The position numbers and the translations under genes are program-made. The notes under the pieces are model-generated. The model did not search any database and was not told the DNA's origin. It saw only the letters and a program-made list of their open reading frames with translations. From Microcebus murinus (Eukaryota; Chordata; Mammalia; Primates; Cheirogaleidae): a stretch of DNA of 64,000 nt. The stretch's first letter is position 1, and every line of letters starts with the position of its first letter. This document shows positions 54,054 through 64,000 of this stretch, one piece after another. The stretch is from contig NC_134119.1 in NCBI RefSeq assembly GCF_040939455.1, positions 67,876,890 to 67,940,889 on the forward strand, given 5' to 3'.

Positions 54054-54984
54054 AGGAGCTGCTGCTGCTTCCAGGGACGCTGCCTTCCGTAGGCCCGGCC
54101 TCTGCCTTTTACCCAGGGGAGGGCGGGGGTTCCTGCCAGAGGAAGTGGGGTGCATCAAAGAAGACAGGAAGGGGCAGGGGCAGGTCAGAAGGGGCCACCG
54201 CCCAGAGTTTCTGAGCCTGCAAGCCCGCCCCACCCTGTGCTGGGGGCTTAGAGATGGGGGGGGACAGAGACCCTAGAGGGAGGGGGTGGAGACTCAGAGT
54301 AGGATCTGAGGCCACCCTCCGGCCACAGGTGTTTCCGTTGGGGTGGGGCCCGCTGTGTTTACCACAACAACAGCCCAGCTCCCCTGTCTCCTCCCCAGCG
54401 GTTGTTGGGGTGTTTCCATGGTGCTGGGGTGTGGTTGGCGAAGGACCTCTGGGGCCTGGTGGGTTGCGAAGACCAAGGAGAAAGACCCCCCCTCTGGGAC
54501 CCTTGGGCTGTTCTTTCACCTGAAGAATGGGGTGGCAGCTCTCACAGTTGTGTGACAACTGCAGGAAATACAGTCCCTAGATCTGAATCACAGCCTCACA
54601 CTTCCCCTCTGCCTGCGCCTCCCACCCGCTCTCGCCCTGCTCATGCCCTTCCATCCCCAGCGCCCACCAGCCCTGCCGCTCCTCTGAGCCTCTGCACAGA
54701 CTGTTCCTTCTGCTTGGAAACTCTAATCCCAGCTTTCCAAGCAGCTCCCTCCCTCGCTGTCTGTCTTTAATCTGCACCAACCGATTTCTACTTGGCCAAA
54801 CCTGCAACCTTCAGGTCACCCTTCCCTGCATTATGGACCTGCTGGACAGGTAAAACCTCCTCCCTCGTCTGTATTGGGCAGATAGTGTGTGGCACTGCTT
54901 ATTTTCTCTGGGAGGGCTGGGATCTTTCACCCCCTGCGCTAGAACATACAAACGCTCCAGGAATGGAGCATGTCGAGTGAATGA

Positions 54985-55293
54985 ATTTTTTTGGACAGTC
55001 TCACTCTGTTGCCCGAGCTAGAGTACTGTGGCGTCAGCCTAGCTCACAGCAACCTCACACTCCTGGGCTCAAGCGATCCTTCTGCCTCAGCCTTCCGAGT
55101 AGCTGGGACTACAGGCATGCGCCATAATGCCCAGCTAATTTTTTCTATGTATACTAGTTGGCCAATTAATTTGTTTCTGTTTATAGTAGAGATGGGGTCT
55201 GGCTCTTGCTCAGGCTGGTTTCCAAATCCTGACCTCTTGAGCAATCCTCCTCCCAGAGTGCTAGGATTACAGGCGTGAGCCACTGCACCTGGC
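54985..55293 (-). mobile_element. Alu, strepsirrhine type
   Basis: Reverse Alu beginning GGACAGTCTCACTCTGTTGC. Confidence 0.88.
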
Positions 55294-55304
55294 CTGTTTT
55301 TTGT

Positions 55305-55553
55305 TTTTTTTAAGACAAGGTCTAGTTCTGCCGCCAGGGCATCATCATTGCTCACTGCAGCCTCAAACTCCTGGGCTCAAGCCATCCTCCTGCTTCAGCC
55401 TCCTGAGTAGCTGGGACTACAGGCTCCAGCCACCTCGCCCAGCTAATTTTTGTATTTTTTGTAAAGACGGGGTCTCACTATTGCCAAGGCTGGTCTCAAA
55501 CTCCTGGCCTCCCAAAGTGCCAGGATTATAGGCGTGAGCCAGCGCACAGGCCT
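55305..55553 (-). mobile_element. older Alu
   Basis: Reverse diverged Alu, next to the previous one. Confidence 0.82.
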
Positions 55554-55599
55554 GGATGAATTAGTTTAATGTGAAACTCCCACATTCTCTCTGGGCAGA

Positions 55600-56650
55600 C
55601 CTGACCACTAGGCTTCAGGGCGCTGAATAAGGGAGCTGTGAGCCCAGCCCAGATGCCATAGTCTGTAAAGCAAGTCCTTGCCTCCCTGCCTGCCAGGAGG
55701 ATGTGATGTGCTTGTGTATAACGGGGTGGAACCAGTTCTGATAAGTGATACTTAGGGAAGTGATTATGCCAGGCCCTCAGCCTATTATTAAAGGCTCAAT
55801 GGTGTCATGTTATGTACAGGCATGAGTCCCTTTGGGCAGGCCTAAGGACAAGGTGGCCCCAGAAGTATTGTGTGGTTGTGGAATCTATTACACATTGTGG
55901 GTCTATTACAGCAAGCCCTAATAGTTTGTCACAGGCTTTTTTTTTTTTTTTTGAGACAGAGTCTCGCTTTGTTGCCCAGGCTAGAGTGAGTGCTGTGGCA
56001 TCAGCCTAGCTCACAGCAACCTCAAAACTCCTGGGCTCAAGCAATCCTCCTGCCTCAGCCTCCCAAGTAGCTGGGACTACAGGCATGCACCACCATGCCT
56101 GGCTAATTTTTCTGTATGTATTAGTTGGCCAAATAATTTGTTTCTATTTATAGTACAGATGGGGTCTCACTCTTGCTCAGGCTGGTCTCGAACTCCTGAC
56201 CTCAAGCAATCCGCCCGCCTCGGCCTCCCAGAGTGCTAGGATTACCGGCGTGAGCCACCGCACCTGGCCTGTCACAGGCTATTGAGACTATTTTAACATG
56301 CTTCTAGAATATTCTGTTGCATGCCTATTATAGGGGGCCCAGTGGCATTGGCCATGACACAGGCATATTAGTTTCAGGCAGGTTTTGTAGCAGGGTCCTG
56401 GGTATACAGGGACAGCAGGCATGAGGCCCATCACATGCAAACAGGGCAGGTCTTGGTTGTAGCATATCGTGTTATGGCCCTGCCCCTGTCACCGCACCCG
56501 ATGGCAGTATGTCACAGCCATGCTGGAGGTCATTGTTGCAGCCTCTTGTGAATTATTATCATAGCAGGACCTCAGGGTCTTGTAACAGGCTCTGTTGATA
56601 TTATATGGTTGCAATACCCAAGTTACATTATAGCCCTGTATGATACAGGG
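55600..56650 (+). repeat. degenerate AGCAGGACC-type repeat, part 1
   Basis: Diverged units recur at roughly 40-60 bp, such as TCTATTACAGCAAGCCCTAA, TTGTAGCAGGGTCCTGGGTA and TCATAGCAGGACCTCAGGGT. An Alu at 55938 interrupts it. Confidence 0.5.
55938..56269 (-). mobile_element. Alu, strepsirrhine type
   Basis: Reverse full-length Alu with target duplication TGTCACAGGCT at 55927-55937 and 56270-56280. Confidence 0.93.
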
Positions 56651-56832
56651 TGCCTTGTGAAGTATACGTAATTCACGTCTCTTCATCTTGGGAGCCAAGA
56701 GCTATTTTTCAAGTTGCATATAACGCACATGCAGAGAACAATAAAAAATAACAAATGTTTCATTAAATTAGAAAGGTTCATTTTGTTTTTGAACTTTTTA
56801 TTCTATTTTCATAATAAAACACCATGGACCCA

Positions 56833-56862
56833 CCCCATAATATGCCGGAAAAAAAAAAAAAA
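56833..56862 (+). mobile_element. 16-nt LINE tail insertion
   Basis: Only CCCCATAATATGCCGG plus 14 A residues lie between perfect 12-bp duplications ACCATGGACCCA (56821-56832, 56863-56874). The 16 bases match the end of the insert at 20409, so this is an extremely truncated LINE insertion. Confidence 0.85.
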
Positions 56863-56936
56863 ACCATGGACCCAAGGAAAAGGATTTTTTTCTAGTGTTG
56901 TAGTCTATGTGTTAAATATGAAATGTCCGATTTGGG

Positions 56937-57003
56937 TTTTATTATTGTTTTTGTTTTTTTCCTTCTTTTTCTCTTTTCCCATCTTATTCATTGGGTTTTA
57001 TAA
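56937..57003. mobile_element. 67-bp T-rich insert
   Basis: A T-rich segment lies between perfect 16-bp copies of AAATGTCCGATTTGGG (56921-56936, 57004-57019). It looks like a short reverse-orientation retroinsertion at the end of the mariner element. Confidence 0.6.
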
Positions 57004-58398
57004 AAATGTCCGATTTGGGATCAAAAGTGTAGTTTATTATATCTCAAACAAGAAGCAGTCCAATTAATTAAAGTATGTGCCCAGACTATCCACACAGTTT
57101 TGCCATCTTAGTGGTAGCTTGTTTGGGCCAGTAAGCAACGAAGAAGACTGAAGAGTGAGTGGTGATGAAATTGGGAAAGGTGTTTTCCACAGCTTGTTAA
57201 GAATTGAATATTTTTCCTTGCAAGAAGTCCAAAGCTGGGAAGAAGTGGTAGTCATTTGGTGCAAGATCTGGTGAATACGGTGGATGACAGAGAGTTTCCA
57301 AGTCCTGCTGCTGTAGTTTGAGCAGCATTGTTTGTGCAACATGTGATCAAGTGCTGTCTTGCAAGAAGATTGGCTTGTCTCTACTGACCAATTTCAGCTG
57401 CTTAATCGCATGCATCCTCATCATTTCATCCAGTTGGTTGCAATAAACACACACTGTATCAATTGACCAAGCTGTAGTGGATAATGCCAGCGCTGGACCA
57501 CCAAACAGACACCATTAGCTTTTTTTTGATGAATATTCAGTTTTGGACATCTTTATCCAACCATTGTGCTGAACACTTGCAATTGTCAAAAAGAATCCAT
57601 TGTCCATCACATGTGGTGTAGAAATGGCTCATCTTCATGTCGTGACAGCAAAGAAAGGCAAACTTCCAGAGGTTTTCTCTTCGGACACTTTTTTTTCTTT
57701 TTTCTTTTTTTTTTTTTGAGTCTCACTCTGTTGCTCGGGATAGAGTGAGTGCCGTGGCGTCAGCCTAGCTCACAGCAACCTCACACTCCTGGGCTCAAGC
57801 GATCCTCCTGCCTCAACCTCCCAAGTAGCTGGGACTACAGGCATGCACCATCATGCCCGGCTAATTTTTTCTATATTTTTAGTTGGCCAATTAATTTCTT
57901 TCTATTTTTAGTAGAGACGGGGTCTCGCCGTTGTTCAGGCTGGTTTCGAACTCCTGACCTTGAGCGATCCACCCGCCTCGGCCTCCCAGAGTGCTAGGAT
58001 TACAGGCGTGAGCCACCGCGCCCGGTCTCTTCTGACACTTTTTAATTCATGCAGTACCCATCTATGCAGCTTCTTACCTTGCCCATTTGTTTCAAATGGT
58101 CCAATATTGTTGGAATAGTAACGTCAAACCTTGCTGCTAATTCACATGTAGGTTAAGGTGGATTCGCTTCCACTATAGCTTTCAGCTTATCATTATCCAC
58201 CTTGGTCTCAGGTCGCCCATGTGGCTCATTTTCAAGATTAAAATCATCAGAAGGGAACTTCTCAAACCATCGATGTACTGTGCGTTCATTAGCCACATCC
58301 TTCCCGAACACCTCATTGATATTTCTAGCTGTCTGCACTGCATGGGTTCCATGACAGAACTTGCATTCAAAAATCGCATGGATTTTTTACTTATCCAT
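57004..58398 (-). pseudogene. dead mariner transposase
   Basis: On the minus strand a mariner (Hsmar1-like) transposase can be followed from an ATG at 58398 (MDK then stop). It passes through TARNINEVFGKDVANERTV, NLENEPHGRPETKVDNDKLK and [15 protein letters not shown] to the end at SLGTYFN near 57064. It has several stops and frameshifts and is cut by an Alu at 57694-58024. The terminal sequence ATCCCAAATCGGACATTT lies at 57003-57020. No intact transposase remains. Confidence 0.85.
57694..58024 (-). mobile_element. Alu inside the mariner element
   Basis: Reverse full-length strepsirrhine Alu. The target duplication TCTCTTCGGACACTTTTT / TCTCTTCTGACACTTTTT flanks it. Confidence 0.92.
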
Positions 58399-58416
58399 TG
58401 CTCTAAAAAATTTTTG

Positions 58417-58755
<339 letters not shown>

Positions 58756-59038
58756 CAGAATGAGGATGCACCTTCACAATAGAAATAAGACAAAGTGAAA
58801 TGCCAGAGATATCACTGTCAAACTTAGTACTTAAGGAAATTAGACATTTTGTACTTAATAACCTAATAGAGGGTCCCAGCTCTATTATATATCATAACAG
58901 AGACCCACGGATGATTCAGGGGTGAGTATAGATTCTGCCAGAACATCTAGCAGGGCACCAAGAACATTCTAGAAGAGCTGTAGGGGCATATCAAGTCAGC
59001 CCAGGTCATTCATTCTTGCCTTCATTCATTCTACAAAT

Positions 59039-59376
59039 TCTTTTTTTTTTTTTTTTTGAGACAGAGTCTCACTTTGTTGCCTGGGCTAGAGTGAGTGCCG
59101 TGGTGCAGCCTAGCTCACAGCAACCTCAAACTCCTGGGGTCAAGGGATCCTCCTGCCTCAGCCTCTCAAGAAGCTGGGACTACAGGCGTGTGCCACCATG
59201 CCCGACTAATTTTTTCTATATATATTTTTAGATGGCCAATTAATTTCTTTCTATTTATAGTAGAGACGGGGTCTCACTCTTGCTCAGGCTGGTTTCAAAC
59301 TCCTGACCTTGAGCGATCCTCCTGCCTCAGCCTCCCAGAGTGCTAGGATTACAGGCGTGAGCCACCGCGCCCTGCC
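59039..59376 (-). mobile_element. Alu, strepsirrhine type
   Basis: Reverse Alu with target duplication CATTCTACAAAT at 59027-59038 and 59377-59388. Confidence 0.93.
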
Positions 59377-60424
59377 CATTCTACAAATATTTATTGTCCT
59401 GTTCCCTGGGAACAGGTGCGTGAGTGAGCAAGACCGATCCACAGCCTGGTCTCTGAGACCCCATGAACCAGTGGGACCCCTGGGGACCCAGCTTGGCTGG
59501 GGGGGACATTGAGTGGAATAGGTGCCACTACAGATGCCCTGTGTGCCCTGCGCGCCCTGTGCCAGGCCTTTGTCCTGCTGAAGCCTCTCTAACAAGATAG
59601 GCACAATTATTATCCCCATTTTACAGATAAAGAAACTAAGGCTTTCTGTGTGGCTGGTACAGACATGAAAAGGAAACCAAGGATCCGAGAGGCAGACCCG
59701 GAAGAGTCAGGATTTGCAGTTTTGAACTCCGGTCGCTTGTCTCCGGAGTCGGTAGGGGCCCTAAGTGTAAGTGCGGAGGGGAGGGGTGGAGGTTAAGGTG
59801 GCTCCACGACCACAGCTCAGAGCTGCCTGGGGCATTTGTGGCACACAGGCGCCAGGGCCCAGGCCCGCTTCAAGGGCGAGTTCCCCTTGCAGTCTGTGGG
59901 GTGGATCGGAAGGGACCAGCGCGTGGTGTGATGCTCTGCTGGAACTGTCCTGAAAATGGAACAGAGAGGGACCCACATTTTCGTTTTGCACCAGGCGGCC
60001 CCACAGACTGTGTAGCTGGTCCTGCCATGGGCTTCCTAATGGGCTGTAGTGAGTCTCTGAGGACATTACAGCAGGATTCTCGGGGAGCCCAGGTGACAGT
60101 CTCAGGGTGTTCTAACAGAGCCCTGGGGACAGGGGAGAGGGTATAGTCAGGGACCATTAGAGCATGACCCTGAGGATATGATAGAAATGCTGTAACTGGG
60201 CCGTGAAGACATGGCAGGACTCCAGGTGGCTAGAAGGGACTCCCAGGGTGGCATTAAGGGGCCTGGAGGCCTTTTGCTTTTGTAGCAAGAAGGAGGCCAC
60301 GTGGGGAAGTCACTGAGAGGCCTCCTGGCTGCAGCGTGAGGCCGTTACAACAGGAAGGAGAAGAGATCAGAGCGGGGGCCAGGGAAGGCACGCTGGGTGG
60401 GCAGGGGGACTGACTCATGGTCCC

Positions 60425-60830
60425 CAAAGACATCCTCACCCTGATCCCCAACACCTGAGACTGTTACCGCTCATGGTACAAGGGACTTGGCCTGTGATTA
60501 GATGTGATTAGGTTAACAATCTTGAGCTGGGGAGAGGATCCTGGGTTATCCAGGTGGCCCTAAACATCATCACAAAGGTCCTTTGAGCGAGGCGGAAGAC
60601 AAGGCACTGCTGGCTTGGGAGATGGAGGAGGCCCAGGACTGCGGTGGCCCCTAGAAGGTGGAAAAGGCCAGGAAACGATTCTGCCCTGGGATGGCCAGAA
60701 GGAGCACAGCCCTGCAGACCCGCTTTAGACTTCTGACCTTGAGAACTGCGTGCTAGTAAATCTGTTTTAAGTCACTTAGTTTGTGGCAATTCATTGCAGC
60801 AGCAACAGGAAACTATTAAATAATACAGTG
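60425..60830. mobile_element. ancient interspersed repeat, unassigned
   Basis: Same family as 25865-26395, opposite strand: GATTAGGTTAACAATCTTGA, CTGGGTTATCCAGGTGGCCC and TTGTGGCAATTCATTGCAGC. Confidence 0.6.
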
Positions 60831-61011
60831 TCGCCTGGTGGACGGCCGTGCTAAAGTAGGATCCCAGGACTTGTAAAGAAAACCTGGGGTAATTTTCACA
60901 GCAGCCCGTAGGACACTTCGGTGGTTCTAGGGGACATAGTATAGCAGGTATTTCCCTTGGTATTTTTTAGCAGGACAATAAAGACTTCATGGCGGGGCTA
61001 AGGGGCATTCT

Positions 61012-61356
<345 letters not shown>

Positions 61357-62084
61357 AAGGGGCATTCTAATGGGGCCTGGCAGGGCTCAAGAAATCCCAG
61401 AGGGCTTGGGAATAGCTCAGAACTAGTTTTGTGACCCTCAAGGCCACATGAGGAAAGACTGGATGAATTTTAGCAGAATCTAGGGACTTTCTGAGCACTC
61501 AAGGGCAGAATATTGCAGGGTCCTGGGGACATTTTATCAGAAACAAAGGACTCTTTGACAGAACCGAATGGGCATTTGAGTAGGGTCCTAACACATGCTG
61601 AAGTGACAGCTTGGGACATTATAGCAGGATCAGGGGCACCTAGAGGAGCTATCCAGAGATGGGTGAGCCAGGACCTCAAGGATGGCCGAGTAAGAGTCCT
61701 CAGGCAGTGCATGAAGGTCCTGGCAGCGTGGTGGCAGGAACCCAGGCCTATTTAGGGGCCCAGGCAATGGAGGAGAATCCTAGAGATGTTTTCAGGGGGC
61801 TTTGGGGCCATTAGAGCAGGACCCAGGGTGTCTGAAGGGACACCCACAGCCATAGAGCAGGACCTCAGGGCCCTTTTTAGTGGGGTCTCAGGGCCCTTTT
61901 TAGTGGGGTCTCAGGTCCCTTACTATAGGGACTTTGGAGATGAGGAAACGAGGGCCCATGGGAGAGGCCCATGGCAATAGCAAGTTCCCAGTGTGACAGA
62001 GGGAATGGCCTGCTAAAAACGGAAAAATATTTTCTGTCTTTTTAAAACATCCTCCACTCTGTTTTGAGAAGAGCAAGCAGATGA

Positions 62085-62262
62085 GCAGTTACCAGGGGCC
62101 GGGCGCAGGAGGGCGCTGCCATATGGGCACAGAGATTTTGTTTGGGGTGATGAAAAAGTTCTGGAACTAGATAGAGGTGATGGTTGTACAACATCGTGAA
62201 TACACTAGATGACACCAATGGTACACCTCTTGTGCATTTTCCCACAATAAAACAAATGAACA
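62085..62262 (+). mobile_element. LINE-1 3' tail
   Basis: GATGAAAAAGTTCTGGAACT, GATGGTTGTACAACATCGTG and CACAATAAAAC match the L1 3' UTR seen at 13162-13835. Confidence 0.75.
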
Positions 62263-62592
62263 GGCTGGACACAGTGGCTCTCGCCTGTAATCCTAGCAAT
62301 TCTGGGAGGCCAAGGCAGGAGGATCGCTTGAGCTCAGGAGTTTGAGACTGGCCTGAGCAAGAGCGAGACCCGGTCTCTACTCTAAATAGAAAGAAATTAA
62401 TTGGCCAACTAATATATATAGAAAAAATTAGCCGGGCATGGTGGCGCATGCCTGTAGTCCCAGCTACTCGGGAGGCTGAGACAGGAGGATCACTTGAGCC
62501 CAGGAGTTCGAGGTTGCTGTGAGCTACGCTGACGCCACAGCACTCTAGCCTGGGCAACAGAGTGAGACTCTGTCTCAAAAATAAATAACTAA
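62263..62592 (+). mobile_element. Alu, strepsirrhine type
   Basis: Full-length Alu with an (AAAT)n tail next to the L1 tail. Confidence 0.9.
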
Positions 62593-62999
62593 ATAAAACA
62601 AAGGAATGGAATTGGTCTTGAAAGAGGGTGGCCAGGGGCGGGTGCCCGGAGGGGTCTCTGAGCATACCAGCAGTGCGTCCAGACCCTGTGGCCACTGAAG
62701 TCATAGCAGATGGACATTAAAGGACACCTGCAGGAGCTTTTTTTAAGGGGACACTTAGGGGAGAGGTATGACAGGAGGGTGTGAAGGCCATGGGGGGGTC
62801 CGATGAGAGGGGAAGAGGATCCACTGAGAGCTCCAAATTTTGGACTCTCAGAGTGCTGAGTTCCATTCCTAGCTTTGTCATGTATTTGCTGAGTGGCTGA
62901 CACCCTCAAAAATAAAAACCAGGGAGCCACAGAGAAAATGACCAAAAAAAAAGACAAAGGCTTTAAGAGACAAACAGGGAGGCTGGGCCTAGGGCCTGG

Positions 63000-63485
63000 G
63001 GTGTGCCCTGCAGCTGGGGGGTGGGGTTGGACGTTCCCGGAGTCAGGGAGCCTTGGACAGGATGTGAGAGAGGAACTGGGGTCTCCAGTCACGCGAGCCA
63101 GGAGCCGGCCAGGCTGCAGGCGGGACGGGACGAGGCTGCGTGAGCAGATCGGGGCCCAGGCTGTGTGGGGTGGGGGTGGCTCCGGTCTGAGAGAGGAGGG
63201 GCTGGGGGTCTGGACCCCTGGGTCTGGAGGAGGAGGAAGAGGCAGGGCCGAGCTCTGAGAAAGGAATCTCGGTCTATCCAGGGTCTGTAATTAATTAACC
63301 AAAAGGGATCAAATTAAAGGGTGAAAGTTCATTGAGGAGGAAGGCATTGTTGTCATCCTTGATCCTGCCCCCACACCTCCTGGCGTCCAGGTCCCGCCGT
63401 GCCCGCGGGTGCCCAGGAAAGAAGGGGCGGGGCGGGGGTCCGGAGGAGTCACGTGCCCCCTCCCGCCCCAGGTCGCCCTCTCAGC
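63000..63485 (+). promoter_or_regulatory. FCGRT: FCGRT 5' region
   Basis: GC-rich sequence with a GGGGCGGGGCGGGGG Sp1-type cluster at about 63424-63440. CCCTCCCGCCCCAG at about 63458-63471 could be a splice acceptor, since the human gene has an upstream non-coding exon. A short stretch of the 37-bp G-rich minisatellite motif lies near 63190-63235. Confidence 0.5.
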
Positions 63486-63558
63486 ATGGGAGTCCCCCGG
63501 CCTCTGCCCTGGGCGCTCGGTCTCCTGCTCTTCCTCCTTCCTGGGACTCCGCGCGCAG
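63486..63558 (+). CDS. FCGRT: FCGRT first coding exon (partial gene)
   Basis: This is the start of the neonatal Fc receptor heavy chain, an MHC class I-like protein that pairs with beta-2-microglobulin and recycles IgG and albumin in endosomes. The exon encodes the signal peptide MGVPRPLPWALGLLLFLLPG and the beginning of the mature chain. It ends at a GTGAGG donor in phase 1. It differs from human by one residue in the first 20 (Leu7). All further exons lie beyond the window. Confidence 0.93.
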
Positions 63559-63734
63559 GTGAGGGTCTGGGCCTGGGCCTCGGCTGCCGAGAGCAGCGGA
63601 CGGACGTCCCCCCGGCGGCGGCCAAGAGGCAAAGGAGCCAAAATCAGAGTTTGCCCTGAAGTGGGGAACTCCGTCCTCCCCGCCCATTTCCCTTCCTTAC
63701 CATTTTCTCCTCCCGCAGTCTCTGCATGTAGGAA

Positions 63735-64000
63735 CCACCTGTCACCCTGTGTCTGGGTCTCTTCCCCCTCTCTCTGGGTCTCTGCCCTCTTTTTCTGTGT
63801 CTCTGTCCCCCCCTCTCTGGGTCTCTGTGCCCCTCTCTCTCTGGGTCTCTGTGCCCCTCTCTCTGGGTCTCTGTCCCCTCTCTCTCTGGGTCTCTGTCCC
63901 CTCTCTCTCTGGGTCTCTGTCCCCCTCTCTCTGGGTCTCTGTCCCCCTCTCTCTCTGGGCCTCTGTTCCCTCTCTTTCTGGGTCTCTGTCCCCCTCTCTC
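63735..64000 (+). repeat. TCTCTGGGTCTCTGTCCCC minisatellite
   Basis: About eleven units of 21-25 bp lie in FCGRT intron 1, continuing past the window end. The array is pyrimidine-rich on the sense strand. Confidence 0.92.

Noticed and set aside
58153..58338. Functional mariner transposase
   Set aside because: The readable part is only 61 codons, with stops on both sides, further frameshifts and an Alu insertion.
62095..62125. CTCF site CAGGAGGGCGCTGCC
   Set aside because: The core is only a partial match and lies within an L1 tail, so it is too weak to list as a feature.

Overview
The window is primate genomic DNA, most likely from a strepsirrhine (lemur-like) species. The evidence is about 44 Alu elements. 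Most carry the strepsirrhine-type A/T-rich stretch between the monomers (AATTAATTGGCCAACTAAAA) and a right-monomer end reading GCTGTGAGCTAGGCTGACGC. The gene order matches human chromosome 19q13.33: PIH1D1 (-), ALDH16A1 (+), FLT3LG (+), RPL13A (+), RPS11 (+), MIR150 (-), FCGRT (+, first coding exon only). I recognised the genes by comparing translations with remembered human proteins. No database search was run.

Layout. 1-620 is CpG-rich and promoter-like, with ZNF143-type and CTCF-type motifs. 620-2690 is mainly three Alus. PIH1D1 coding exons lie at 2775-6581 (-), 292 aa. 6582-7795 is the intergenic/bidirectional promoter interval. ALDH16A1 has 17 coding exons at 7796-24502, 802 aa. 24600-27500 is intergenic with old repeats. 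FLT3LG coding exons lie at 27696-32500, 236 aa, with a 3' UTR exon near 35281. RPL13A lies at 36731-41221, 203 aa, with four intronic box C/D snoRNAs. 41250-49000 is repeat-rich and holds a duplicated RPS11 exon 2. RPS11 lies at 49505-52803, 158 aa, with one intronic snoRNA. MIR150 is at 53970-54053 (-). 55000-63000 is repeat-rich and includes a dead mariner transposase. FCGRT starts at 63486 and runs off the window. In every complete gene the exon phases join without a frameshift, which supports the exon models.

The genes are unrelated neighbours rather than a pathway. There are two functional links. PIH1D1 is a subunit of the R2TP co-chaperone that helps assemble box C/D snoRNPs, and the window encodes five box C/D snoRNAs inside two ribosomal protein genes. 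FLT3LG, MIR150 and FCGRT all have immune roles.

I see no undescribed gene system. The points most worth a second look are an intron-containing duplicate of RPS11 exon 2 upstream of RPS11, a 7-codon upstream ORF that overlaps the FLT3LG start as ATGA, two DNA-transposon copies with intact target duplications, several very short retroinsertions with clear target-site duplications, and several minisatellites, two of them with higher-order structure.
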